A stretch of 64,000 bases of DNA from Nitzschia sp. DOCU1. Lineage: Eukaryota; Bacillariophyta; Bacillariophyceae; Bacillariales; Bacillariaceae. A program made the position numbers and the translations under genes. Below the pieces are notes generated by a model. It had not been told where the DNA came from, ran no database searches, and worked only from the letters and a program-made list of their open reading frames with translations. Below, piece after piece: positions 1 through 9,935 of the stretch (position 1 is its first letter; each line of letters opens with the position of its first letter). The stretch spans positions 2,356,001-2,420,000 of the forward strand of contig OX595985.1 in the NCBI GenBank assembly GCA_951394045.1. Reading direction: 5' to 3'.

Positions 1-446
1 TAGAATTGACAGAGAACAATGCCGAATTGCTTCCATGCCGTCCTATTGCCCTCGTCCTCGTTGCCCCCTAAGATTGAATCGCCCAACCCAACAGTCGGTA
101 GGATGGCATCTCGAGTTACATAGAAAGCTTGGAACCAACAACTATCAAGATCTACGACCTGCCAGGGGTTCTACCGTCCGGCTACCACAAAAAGAACATA
201 AATGCCAGCAACAATACCCAGTCAATTGACTTGCGTTCATCGTCAGGTAAGTGGGCCCGGTGCACACTTAATTGTCGACACGACCTTTTCTGCAGGAAAA
301 TTATTACGTAGGCCTTACTGCAAGCAACGGGTCGAAGAAGCGAAGACGTTTCTCCTACGCTCTCACCTGACATTTCATGCTCGTGAATGACAAAAAATAC
401 TCCTCACATTTTCTTTCTTGGTAATGCATTCTAACAGACCAAGAAC
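1..446. other. Left-edge intergenic or truncated gene end
   Basis: No protein family is recognisable in any frame. Short open frames overlap each other and a donor-like GTAAGT lies near 245, so this could be the 3' part of a gene lying off the window. I see no firm coding signal. Confidence 0.3.
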
Positions 447-1475
447 ATGATGCAACGCCTTCGGCCAACATCCCCAAGCTCGAAGGCTTGTGATGAAGAG
501 GGTTCTAGTCTGGAGGAACACCTTTCCAAGATAATTGCTTGTTCGGACGAGAACGCCGAAGCCGGCGAAGAAGTTTTCAACAACTTTCCCGCGCCACAAT
601 CAAACTCTAACCATCACAAGGCGGCTATTCAATGTAACTTTTTACCGACACAGGGTGCATCGTCTTTGCCAATGAACCAAATAACAACTGAAAGAAGATA
701 TCCCGGACCACCTTCTCAGTCCTCGCTTCCATACCACCAGCGGTCTCGGAATTGCACCCGCAGTATGACAATGAACCCCAAGAAAGCCACCGATACGGCT
801 ATTTCTGTAACAAGGCGAAAACAAGTACAATTTCATCCGACTGCTTCTGTCAGATTGGTTGAGGGACGGTATGAGTTCACCGCCGAGGAGAAGCTTGCGG
901 CTTGGTTTTCTAATGAAGAGTCTCAAGAGATTCGAAGAGCGTGCATCAAGCAAATCCACAAAATCGAGCAGCTGGGGGAGGCGGTTTTCTCTGTGGACAG
1001 CAGAAAGTATTGTGCACGCGGTTTGGAAGACAAAAGTGGTATCCGCTGTGCCGTCAAAGAAAAGAATCGGTCGCTCGCCATTCAATCTGTTTTGAAAGAA
1101 CAACAAAGGCAATCGCAACTTGTAGGCACAAAGGCCGCGGAGGATTCGGTGTCAATCTACGCCATTGCACGTGTGTACCACCACGCTAGCTCCAGCGCGC
1201 AACTATGGGCCAATACGGTTGGTCTACGAGATCAACGGGTAGCCGAAGAGTTATTCATGGAGGATGAATCTTCCCTTCTTGATCTCTTGAAAGAACGCCG
1301 TTACCCTTGCTCTTTCTTGGTGCCAAAACCACTACGAAGCCACCAGCAATTTTGTCCTCGAGCTGCTGGTACCAGTGGCAGCCCCAACACTGGAACGATG
1401 AAACTTGTCCAAAACATATCCAGGACCCCCTCGCGGGGCGGCAAAGCCTTGACTCGTACCCTATTCACGCTATGA
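447..1475 (+). CDS. RGLE-family protein (diatom-type, unknown function), member 1
   Basis: Intronless 342-aa protein of unknown function. After a low-complexity N-terminal third comes a basic strand motif RRKQVQF (about residue 123), then a helical block with the family pattern W-F/Y-S-x-x-E ... C-x-x-Q-I-x-x-I/M-E, then YCARGLE, an AIQxVLxEQ helix, and a terminal S-x-QLWA-x-x-V/M-G-x-x-D-Q block. The same order occurs in the genes at 12630, 16805, 18464 and 41400. ATG 447 is the first start in the frame. Its last ~60 residues differ from the other members and lack their common SAxAA ending, so the 3' end may have been replaced by unrelated sequence. No transmembrane segment or signal peptide is visible. 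Function is unknown; I recognise the family as a diatom/stramenopile expansion but know of no assigned role. Confidence 0.75.
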   Translation: MMQRLRPTSPSSKACDEEGSSLEEHLSKIIACSDENAEAGEEVFNNFPAPQSNSNHHKAAIQCNFLPTQGASSLPMNQITTERRYPGPPSQSSLPYHQRSRNCTRSMTMNPKKATDTAISVTRRKQVQFHPTASVRLVEGRYEFTAEEKLAAWFSNEESQEIRRACIKQIHKIEQLGEAVFSVDSRKYCARGLEDKSGIRCAVKEKNRSLAIQSVLKEQQRQSQLVGTKAAEDSVSIYAIARVYHHASSSAQLWANTVGLRDQRVAEELFMEDESSLLDLLKERRYPCSFLVPKPLRSHQQFCPRAAGTSGSPNTGTMKLVQNISRTPSRGGKALTRTLFTL

Positions 1476-2290
1476 GCACTTCCTTTAAAAATGCCATAAT
1501 ACTCGCTAATTTGAAATTGTGTAGACAAGTCATATTACATGCCAACCACCATCATTGCAACTTGATATCGTGCAATGCGTATGTCATGCTTGCAGAGGCC
1601 GGAATATGGACAACGTCAAGGCAGCTGGAGTGGACGAATACACCTTGTGCTCGAAGTCCCCAACCCTCCGCCGGTCAATGCTGCGCCTACCAAAGGCTTC
1701 TATTCCCATTGTCCCACAATCTCATGGGTACAACATCCATACGCGATGGCAAACACCAATTGGTGATGTGGTGTTCCTACCGCCGCCTAAAAACGAATTT
1801 GGTTGATGGCGACGCAAGTCCATTTTTGTTTTTCCGCACCGCATGACTAAATTTTCATTTTTCGGTCAAACTAATCAAAGACTGCGAGGGTTCGTTCTCC
1901 TGCGCGCTCTTCGTACGGGTAGATTTTGAAATACTGGTATCCCCTTTGATGGCGAATCCTTCGCCCGAAGAAATGGCATATATAAATTCTGTTTATGGCG
2001 ATGAGTCCGAGCATATTTTTAATGTTCCCCAATTTTGTTAATGATCTATCGAACGCCGCCGAAATTGCTTGGATGCCTCGACATGATTGAAAATTCGAAT
2101 CATCCTCCACATTATTCCTTTGTGCATGACATATTTTGGCCGCCAAATTCTTCACTCAGAGGGTGAAAATGCCTCTGCTCTGTAATTTCCTGATAACTCT
2201 TTGTTTACTTGGCAACGGCTCACTTTAGCGCCAAGTTGTCAACTCCTCTCACTTTTTCGCAAGAACCATCCAAAGCGAAACGAAGCAACC
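1476..2290. other. Intergenic
   Basis: Open frames here overlap each other and look random. I see no gene; the last ~100 bases are presumably the 5' leader of the secreted protein at 2291. Confidence 0.4.
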
Positions 2291-2974
2291 ATGAAGCTCT
2301 CTATCAGCAACTCACCATTCCTGCTCTTGCTTGCATTCCTCTTGGAAGGCAGCACTAACGCCGAGCAGTTCCATGCATGCGATACTTTGTTTGAGTTGGA
2401 GCTCTTGACGGATTCAAACGGCGCCGATACAAGTTTCAGCCTCGTTGACTCTCGTGAGACCGTTCTGCTTTCAAAGGAGGCCGGGAAGTACGAAGCAAAC
2501 TCTCGTTACACGGAAACATTCTGTCTTCCCCAAGACGAGATCTTTACTTTCACTATTAATGGTGGTGGGGGAGGCGATTATGCCGTTTTCGTTCATGGGA
2601 AGATGGTTGGTGCCGGCACTCCTGGTGCTAGCTCGGAACCACTTCGTTTTGACACTTTCTCACATGGACAAGAAAACCTCAACAAGGCTCTAACTGGTTT
2701 GCAACAAGATCGAGAACTTCATCCAATAAAATCAGTCAAGGCTCCAAAAGCAACAAAGGCTCCCAAGGCGACAAAGGCTCCCAAGGCGACAAAGGCTCCC
2801 AAGGCGACAAAGGCTCCCAAAGCAACAAAGGCACCCAAAGCAACAAAGGCTCCTAAGGCAACAAAGGCACCCAAAGCAACAAAGGCACCGAAGGCAACAA
2901 AGGCACCGAAGGCAACAAAGGCGCCCAAGGCGACGAAAGCTCCCAAGATTCGACGATTAACGGGGGAAGATTAA
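2291..2974 (+). CDS. Secreted lysine-rich repeat protein (KAPKAT repeats)
   Basis: 227-aa protein with a clear N-terminal signal peptide (MKLS, a leucine-rich core, cleavage probably after STNA). A ~125-residue globular part follows, with CDTLFELELLTDS, a CLPQDE cysteine and a Gly-rich loop, and then about 70 residues of perfect KAPKAT repeats ending KIRRLTGED. ATG 2291 is preferred over an upstream TTG because it puts the signal peptide at the N-terminus. In the repeat every third residue is lysine. Lysine clusters with that spacing are known as silica-targeting signals in diatom silaffins, and a Lys/Pro-rich secreted domain also suits a cell-wall or mucilage protein. The link to silica is inference; the globular part matches no family I recognise. 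Confidence 0.8.
   Translation: MKLSISNSPFLLLLAFLLEGSTNAEQFHACDTLFELELLTDSNGADTSFSLVDSRETVLLSKEAGKYEANSRYTETFCLPQDEIFTFTINGGGGGDYAVFVHGKMVGAGTPGASSEPLRFDTFSHGQENLNKALTGLQQDRELHPIKSVKAPKATKAPKATKAPKATKAPKATKAPKATKAPKATKAPKATKAPKATKAPKATKAPKATKAPKATKAPKIRRLTGED
2738..2947 (+). repeat. Coding minisatellite, 18-bp unit (KAPKAT)
   Basis: About 11.7 tandem copies of an 18-bp unit encoding Lys-Ala-Pro-Lys-Ala-Thr. Copies differ mainly at third codon positions (GCT/GCC/GCA, CCA/CCC/CCG), so the peptide is more conserved than the DNA. Confidence 0.95.
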
Positions 2975-3876
2975 TTTGCCTAATGTTGAGGCAGGAGGGA
3001 AAAGGCCACGAATACGATCTCTGCTTTTTTGTTTGGGGTTATTGTTTCCAGAAATGTCCTGGCAGACTACAATATAGAGGTTTGCTTGTATTAATATTCT
3101 CTTAAAAAAGAACAAAACAAACTGACACACTAGCATGTTCACTAGGTATCAAGTCTTTCGATGACATGGTTGCAAATTCAATTTCAACGCCCACTTGGTT
3201 CGACAAGAGTATATTACCAGCATATGCTATTGCAAATTACACTGAAAATAAGCTCCATTCCATTTTGGCAAACTGCAGAGCCAAAGAAATTAGTAGCAGA
3301 ATAGGTATGTGGCTAGTGTTCCCGGGGCAAAAAAGGGAAATACCGTGTATCCAATCGGCGGCAGGGAAGAAAGAGTCGGGGTTACAGCGACCATTCACTC
3401 TTTCAATCCAGTCACGGGCTTTCTCCCAAGTCAAGTGATTTGATTTTGGATTTGAAAGCTTGTGATGACGGGTGTAATTTGCGCCCAGGAGCAATGCTCG
3501 AATGCTACGTCAAACGTGAGGTGCTTCGTCTTTGATTCTTTTTAAGACCAAGACGGCGCGTGGTCCTTTGCGGAATACGCCCCAATAAATGCCGTACTGT
3601 TCCTTCCCGGAGGCCAAAGCCCATGACCGATGCAAAGCTCCATATCCTCCTACTAGTAGTAGCAGACCAGCAATGGTAATGCCACGACTCGGGAACGCCA
3701 CACTCTGTAGCACGTGTTGCCCATCGGTCAAGTCTTGTGTCGAGGAGCGCCACATACTTGCACCTAGAATGGTTTGGACCAGTGTTGGATCTTTTCCAGT
3801 AGCCCTGGTCCACCCATCAAACTGAGAATTTAGTACCCTGGAGTGTTGTACCGAAATGATAATGATGATCATGATC
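2975..3876. other. Intergenic between convergent genes
   Basis: 3' flanks of the secreted-protein gene and of the minus-strand SDR. Open frames at 3166-3438 and 3505-3813 show no family features. Confidence 0.4.
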
Positions 3877-5055
3877 CTATAGCCACTGCGAAACGGCTTG
3901 TAAACTCCATGTGTAGAGCTCCTTTTGTAAGGTCTTGTCGTAGCTTTGAAGGGACGATCGTCCGAGACTCCTTGTCGTATAGAATCTTTGCAGTAGCAGA
4001 GTTTGCGTAAAGGCATTCGAGGCCACCATTGTGTCGCGAATGGGAAGTTTCTGGTAAGTCCAGGCCGGAAGTTGGTCCACCAAGGGATTTTGTTCGTTGC
4101 CAAAATCCGTGTTGATATAAAAGTCGCCATTGTCAAAAGTATCAAAAAGGGCATGCAAAATGGACGAAAGTCCAAAGCCGTCTTGATCAAAAGCCAACTG
4201 TTCAAAAATGGAATGCAACACAGTCCCATTCTTCATTCCAATTTGAGTTCCGACCCATGTCGGACAAACGCTGACGGCACGTTGCCCTCGATCTTGCAAG
4301 GAACGAGCATGAAGGATTTGTGCCAATTTGGAATTGGCATATTGTCTTTGGGATCTATAAAGAAAGAAGCCATGCGAACCACCCACTTGACTGGCAATGG
4401 GCGGCCGTGTGCCACCGTCTGTCGATAAATCGGATCCATCCGATGCCAAATGAAATCGCGAAGAAACTTGTACAACCTTGGCATGTGGAGATCTGCGAAG
4501 CAGCGGCAGTAGTTTTTCCGTGAGAAGAAAGTGAGAGAGATAATTGACGGTAAATGGCAAGTCATATCCTTGTGGGGACGCCCATGTTTTGACAAGGCCT
4601 GCAAAGGCCGTGTGCATTCCCGCATTGTTGACCAAGACATCCAAATGATCATAATTCTTGGTGATAAAATCGGCAGCTTGAGCTACCGATTCCAGATCTC
4701 CCAAATCTGCCACTACCGTTTCGACGCTCAATTCGTTTTGGAGACGTTGCAAACGTTCCGGAGATCGTCCAACGGCCACTACGGTCGCTCCTAATGTTAC
4801 CAATTTACGAGTAAGACCCAATCCAATCCCCGACGTGGCACCCGTCACTGCCACCACCAATCCTTGCAAGGGATGAGCTTCATTCACTTGTGATACGTTC
4901 ATGGATGTTACCATGTAGTCCACCGCGGCCGGCAAAACCACATTGTCCCAATCTAATTCCGGCGACGGGAAGCTTAACAAAATGCCAAGAGCAACTGCCA
5001 CCAGGACCACAAAGACCCCAATGAAGGATACGGCGGATCGTCCTAGTGTTGACAT
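3877..5055 (-). CDS. Short-chain dehydrogenase/reductase (retinol dehydrogenase-like), membrane-anchored
   Basis: 392-aa classical SDR, an NAD(P)(H)-dependent oxidoreductase. Residues 9-29 form a hydrophobic signal anchor. The Rossmann fold begins with TGATSGIG (71-78); NNAG is at 143-146, the catalytic Ser in VQVSSR (about 198) and the YANSK Tyr-x-x-x-Lys pair at 239-243. The closest resemblance is to RDH/WWOX-type enzymes acting on lipid alcohols or ketones at the ER; the substrate cannot be read from sequence. The single exon opens at ATG 5055 with no competing start. The C-terminal ~100 residues extend past the minimal fold. A ~350-bp gap separates it from the divergent LRR gene, so the two could share a promoter region. 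Confidence 0.9.
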   Translation of the reverse strand: MSTLGRSAVSFIGVFVVLVAVALGILLSFPSPELDWDNVVLPAAVDYMVTSMNVSQVNEAHPLQGLVVAVTGATSGIGLGLTRKLVTLGATVVAVGRSPERLQRLQNELSVETVVADLGDLESVAQAADFITKNYDHLDVLVNNAGMHTAFAGLVKTWASPQGYDLPFTVNYLSHFLLTEKLLPLLRRSPHAKVVQVSSRFHLASDGSDLSTDGGTRPPIASQVGGSHGFFLYRSQRQYANSKLAQILHARSLQDRGQRAVSVCPTWVGTQIGMKNGTVLHSIFEQLAFDQDGFGLSSILHALFDTFDNGDFYINTDFGNEQNPLVDQLPAWTYQKLPIRDTMVASNAFTQTLLLQRFYTTRSLGRSSLQSYDKTLQKELYTWSLQAVSQWL

Positions 5056-5401
5056 GTTTCAAGAGGATGATACGTAGTACGCAATTGCGGTTTCGTTTGT
5101 GGGTGCACCTGGTACGATGATGGCATGATAGACGTTACTACTCTCCTCCAACCATCCGTTGTGACGGCAATCGACGTCGTCATCGTCGCCTCGCCGTTTT
5201 CTCATTTTTTGGGTGCGTCATTCATGTTTCGACTCGACTCAGCGGATTCGTAACAACACGCAGGACGGACGAACAGGGAAAAGAAAATGTCGTGTGAGAC
5301 ACATCCCTCATCATGTCAGACGGACGGGGTACCGACCGTAGCACGTTTCAAAAGGGACATCATGTCACTCACGAGACACCCAAACATCATCACTCACGGC
5401 A
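5056..5401. other. Intergenic between divergent genes
   Basis: Gap between the minus-strand SDR and the plus-strand LRR gene. Presumably holds both promoters; no motif was recognised. Confidence 0.4.
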
Positions 5402-6904
5402 ATGCCATGGCGCTCACGGTCATTTTGCTTCGAGTGGATATTATTTGCTATCGTCGCAGTTTTTTCAGCAACGCTAACATCGAATACACATACTTTTAGT
5501 TTGAGCACTACCGCCATGTCATCAGCCTCTCGTATGGAAATTCGAGGCCATGCCTTGACCTTGGAAGGTGACATTTCCACGTATGGTCTAGAACGCCGTC
5601 AGTCCATTTCCAATGCCCTGAAAGCTCCCGGCGCTAACATTGACGAATTGCGATGTTACAATTTGAACTTTGATATATTCAGCCAAGGCATTCTGGATTG
5701 GCTTTGTCGTGACGTTCTTTTGCAGACGTGGAATCTAGTCATTTTGGCGCTTTGTCAAGGCCGGTTTCTGGCAGCAGAATCTGTAGATGCAAATGATACT
5801 GTCTTGCCTAGGATTCCGCAGACTATTCTACGCGCCAAACGCCTCGAAGTCTATGGAACACAAATGGAAGGCATGTTGAATGCCATTGGCAAGACGTTGT
5901 TGGAGCCTGCTTGTTGCCTTGAGGTGCTACGTCTCCGTAGTCGTCTCCAAGATAATGAGGATCTACAAGGATTGAATGACGCCTTGGCGTCGCCCTTGTG
6001 CAAACTGCAAGCCTTGCATGTGACGTGTGAATTTCTGGACGAAACATCGATGCAACGCTTGGCAGACGCTCTCGGCGCCAACCAGCACTTGCAAACTTTG
6101 GCGTTTTATAGTTGCGAGTTTGTCAATGACGTCGAAACGTGCCGTCTCTTGGAGGCTATTACAAATCATCCTACTTTGACGACATTGGAGTGGAAAGATA
6201 ATAATTGCTTGGGAATGACAGCCTTGGCTCGACTGGTACAACACAGCCAAACTTTGAAACAACTCGCGATATTTCATCCACACCAACGCATTGAACATGC
6301 TCCGGAAGGCACGCCTCATGATGATAACATTTTGCCTGTAGCCGTCACGACGCAATTAGACATTCAGGCACTGTCGAATGCCTTGCAGGGCAACGCCAGT
6401 CTTACAAGCCTTCAATTATCCAATAATGGGTTGGAAGTTCAGGCGGCACGTCACTTGGCGTCTGCACTCACAGTCAACACGACCCTGGAAACTTTGGATT
6501 TACAAACCAACATCTTGTCGGACAATGCGGTCAAGGCCTTGGGGCAAGCCTTGCCAAACATGCAAGCCCTCAGGCAATTGTATCTGTGGAACAATCCATT
6601 TGGCACCCAGGGAGCCCGGGCTTTGGCGGAGGGGTTGTCTCGCAATCAAGTTTTGACCGATATAACCACGTTTTCACAATTTCGAAACAGTGAAGAAATT
6701 CAATACTATACCCATCTCAACAAGACGACGGGGAGCAAACTACTTGGTGGCGGCGGAACGTCAAGGTCGCCCATGGGTGTCTGGCCGCTGCTGGTGGAAC
6801 GTATCAATGCTCAATCGTCGTGGGAAGACAGGAACAAAGCAAGTGTCTTGTACACGTTGCTCAAGGAAGGAGCCGGGGCTTTATTCCTTTCTTCCCACTA
6901 CTAG
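5402..6904 (+). CDS. Leucine-rich repeat protein (ribonuclease-inhibitor/RanGAP type)
   Basis: 500 aa from ATG 5402, or 462 aa from ATG 5516 (MSSASRMEIRG), which has a good start context. The longer form adds a hydrophobic stretch (ILFAIVAVFSATL) that could be a signal peptide, so location is undecided. From about residue 180 it is built of 26-30-residue RNI-type repeats such as SLTSLQLSNNGLEVQAARHLASAL, each a strand plus helix. Such domains are usually protein-binding scaffolds. The C-terminus (THLN ... VWPLLVERI ... VLYTLLKEGAGAL) recurs in the LRR gene at 52802 and in the broken copy at 15001, so it is a conserved cap. The partner is unknown. Confidence 0.8.
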   Translation: MPWRSRSFCFEWILFAIVAVFSATLTSNTHTFSLSTTAMSSASRMEIRGHALTLEGDISTYGLERRQSISNALKAPGANIDELRCYNLNFDIFSQGILDWLCRDVLLQTWNLVILALCQGRFLAAESVDANDTVLPRIPQTILRAKRLEVYGTQMEGMLNAIGKTLLEPACCLEVLRLRSRLQDNEDLQGLNDALASPLCKLQALHVTCEFLDETSMQRLADALGANQHLQTLAFYSCEFVNDVETCRLLEAITNHPTLTTLEWKDNNCLGMTALARLVQHSQTLKQLAIFHPHQRIEHAPEGTPHDDNILPVAVTTQLDIQALSNALQGNASLTSLQLSNNGLEVQAARHLASALTVNTTLETLDLQTNILSDNAVKALGQALPNMQALRQLYLWNNPFGTQGARALAEGLSRNQVLTDITTFSQFRNSEEIQYYTHLNKTTGSKLLGGGGTSRSPMGVWPLLVERINAQSSWEDRNKASVLYTLLKEGAGALFLSSHY

Positions 6905-7376
6905 CAGAGGGAGCATACACGTGTATAGTATCCAAGACTACAAAGCCACGATGCTTCATCCTGGAGATTGCGAAAGATATCGCAGACGGCGTGAGTACGA
7001 GGACTGTGAACGTGGGCTTGAGACGCAGTGTGGTCCCCGGGCGTTAGTCAAGGGCAAGAATTGTTCTTTCGCCATACACAAGCTTTACTTGACGAGCAGA
7101 GTCGGCAAATTGAGACAGGCATGCTGGCCGATCCAGAAAAAAAACGCCCTTGTTTATCGAAACGTTAGTTCAAGTTCTCAGCTCTGGGCAAACGTCATGG
7201 GGATGCATGATCAGCATTTTGCAGAAGAGTTGATAGACGACGACTTGTACAAGCACTCAACTTCAGACCACGTCGGCTGCCGACTCTTAATTGTAACTAA
7301 TAAAGTTCTTCCGCTGCTGGATATCACTCCCTTGGCTGCTCTGCAGCAAGCCGAAGCCTCGGCCCAAGCTGCATGA
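6905..7376 (+). pseudogene. 3' fragment of an RGLE-family gene
   Basis: Starts right after the LRR stop. Translation gives CERGLETQCG, then a stretch read out of frame, then ALVYRNVSSSSQLWANVMG, D-Q, and the SAQAA ending. This matches the second half of the genes at 12630 and 16805. The middle (around 7078-7145) is frameshifted relative to them by compensating indels, and the N-terminal half is absent. It is best read as a decayed partial duplicate fused to the LRR 3' flank. Confidence 0.75.
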
Positions 7377-8157
7377 TCTTTGATCTTGAGAATTACTACA
7401 GGTAGCAGAGGTTGGCTGTAAATAGTAGGACCAGGATAATGTCACGACGAACATAAACATCGCACTTACTGTTGTTGCTTTCTCTGCTGTGCTACAAATC
7501 TTTTTCTTGGGGGTTCAATATCTGCGCGCGGACGGCTTCGATCCAAGTAGTCAACTGAAGTCCTGCATCATGCGATTGCTCGTTACCTTTATTGTATCAA
7601 AGATGTGGAAGAAAACATGAAGGCATTCTTCTTCATCCCAGAGGTTCTTGGTTGCGAAATAGTATCAGTCCTCAAGGTGCCCCGCCGTTACCACCTTTTA
7701 GCGTGAGGGGATGATATTGGTGACGATTGTTCTTGCCACTTAGCTGCTGCTGGATTATAGTATACTGCTGGTGAGGATGTTGATCAGCAGCACGACGACC
7801 ACCTTCAACAAGACGAGTCGTCGTCGACGACGAAGAACAATACGACGACGATGGTGACCCCAAGTGAGAAAACAGCTCCCGGTAGTGTTGAGGGAGGAGC
7901 TCTTCCTTGTTTGAGATACACCAGGAGGAGAATAAGTCAACCACCAGCAGCACCACCACAAAGAATGATCTACCGCAGGTACCTTTTAACGACGATGCTT
8001 GTAGGAGTTCTTGTAGTCCTCCGTGTTTTTGAGGAGGCTACAAGAACAACTAGTAGTAGTACTACTAATAGCAGCAGCGCTTAATGATAGTCTACTGGCA
8101 TCTACCGGTAGTACTATAGTCCCATGGAGCCCCTCTGCTAGCTACCGGTAGAGCATC
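7377..8157. other. Intergenic, repeat-derived
   Basis: No gene. A stretch near 7840-7935 (CCAAGTGAGAA ... GAGCTC ... CAGGAGG) resembles the tandem units at 15640-16040. Two TACCGGTA palindromes lie at 8103 and 8143. Confidence 0.45.
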
Positions 8158-8676
8158 GCCCTCTGGGCTGTTTTCTACCTTCTGTTTGTTTCGCCATGTT
8201 CGCCTTCGATGGACCATCCATCGGACAGGTAATAATTAAGACCAACAACATTTACCGCATGAATACCGTGTAGCGAAAGCGACTCTCAACATCAACATCC
8301 ACAATGAAGCCTCCAAATTCCCAATTCTATGTTATGATATGCCGTGGGGTGGCGGTTTTCTTGGCCGTTTAGCCATCCCCAAAACGAGGCACTCAAATAT
8401 GACCCAGGGCATAAATTTTGTCCTTGGAAAGAAATGTTACCGGTAGAATTATCATCACCAAGGGGAATAATTCGAACCTGACGCCTCCGTCACTTTACGT
8501 ATTCGATCAGTCAAAAATGGTGATGGCGTCGGGTACTACTACTACCGGTAGACGATCGAAAGAGTAGCACCGAAAAAAAAGAGGCTGGGGTAATACCTGA
8601 TACGGTAGAGGAAGCAAACAACCGAGGCGAATGTTGAAGTAGTGCACGATACTAAAAGTGGTGAAATCGCAAAATA
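8158..8676 (+). repeat. Upstream cassette R2, copy A (gene lost)
   Basis: About 520 bp similar to 11987-12432 and, more weakly, to 16135-16450. All share CTGTTTTCTACCTTC, TTCGCC, CAACATCAAC and GAACCTG blocks in the same order. In copies B and C an RGLE gene follows; here similarity stops at about 8676 and retroelement sequence begins, so the downstream gene appears to be lost. Confidence 0.7.
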
Positions 8677-8689
8677 CTCTCTCCTACCG

Positions 8690-9927
8690 GTATTAGCTGT
8701 CCGAAAGGCATGATTGAAGAGACGTCTGCATCGCTTGTTGGCGTATTCAATCCCACGGTAGCGGAGTTCTGCGATGGCCTCCTGCTCCCAAAGATGGGCA
8801 GGGCTAGGGGGATAAGTAACCGTTTGCTCAAGGGTGAATATCCGCTCTGGGAGCCAGTAGTAGGCGCAGTAGTCCCGATAGTGATCGTTGAAGGCCCGGA
8901 CCACCCGAGGGTCCTTTGTTTTGCAGTGGCGGAATTGTGGCTTGGTGATTGGGGGCATAGTGTGGCCAAACACGGTCGTGAGGCAAATATTGACCCAAAG
9001 ACAGCAATGATCCGCGCACACTACTTCTACTCCCTGTTCGAAGGAGCAATAGCCCCTGGCTTCGATGACCACCGAGGGGGTGCCAAAAATGCCGTCGATT
9101 GGGTCGGACCCATTGATGTATGTACGGGGAGAGGTCGCTGCCCCGTGGCAATCCAAAATAAGGTTGCTCAAGCCTGTGTCATCCAGAAAGGACTGCAGTG
9201 GGGGTCCCCAAACATCCTTGTTGCAATCCATCATGAGGATGACATGCTCCACTTTGTCCTTGTACTTTAAAATCTGTTCCTGAAGATCCACTAAAAGTTG
9301 CTCACACGGCTCATGGGGCAGCCCAAGATTGAGGAACCATTGGCGCTGCTGGACGTAAGCTGTCTGCGTCTGGTAGGCCGGTTTCCTGTTGGGCCGATAT
9401 GCAGCAATGACTCGAAGGTTCTGTTGGTGATGACCAATTAGACACTGTGTGGCCCAGTGTCCGTGGCCTGTCGGGTCGTCCTCTTGATCGCGCCATCGCA
9501 TAGCAGCTGCATTGCGGCTGATAATGACTGCGTCTCCCCACTGTTTTGTGTCGTGGCGCACATCTTGATGGTTGTCATGCCAATTGTAAATGTTATGACC
9601 TTTGGTTGTGCGTGGCTCCCACCATTTGTGAAGCCGGTGCCCAAACTGAAGATCCTGGTGGACCTTCAGCCACCACAAATTCACCTCCAAAATCCCGAAA
9701 AAGTTGAATCCAAATTCATCAATAAACCGCAGAAGAGCCTTGTCAGCATCGTCGTAAAATTGCGAGGACAGTCCGCGAAAATTTTGAAAACCCACTCGTA
9801 AGTGGTTGGCATCTTTGTGACCCAGCCGGTCACCGTAGTGCTGCGCAAGGTCGACGACCTCTTCCTCCGCAGCCTGTGGGATGTTAGCCTGAGGAGCTGC
9901 AGGAATGAATCCATCCGCATCATTCAT
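8690..9927 (-). pseudogene. Retrotransposon ORF2, EEP endonuclease domain, 3'-truncated
   Basis: Open frame starting MNDADGF. EEP motifs in order: VGFQNFRGL (metal-ligand Asn 49), GILEVNL (Glu 81), MMDCNKD (Asp 234, Asn 236), DPIDGIFGT and ADHCCLW (Asp/His 306-307; the usual Ser of SDH is Ala). These residues suggest the nuclease fold was intact. After about residue 410 (FNHAFRTANTGR) the frame runs into unrelated flank, and no RT motif such as YxDD follows. Confidence 0.75.
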
Positions 9928-9935
9928 TCCCGGCT

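Noticed and set aside
2719..2946. Minus-strand Gly-Ala-Phe-Val repeat frame opposite the KAPKAT array
   Set aside because: Antisense shadow of the coding minisatellite; the sense frame has a signal peptide and stop.
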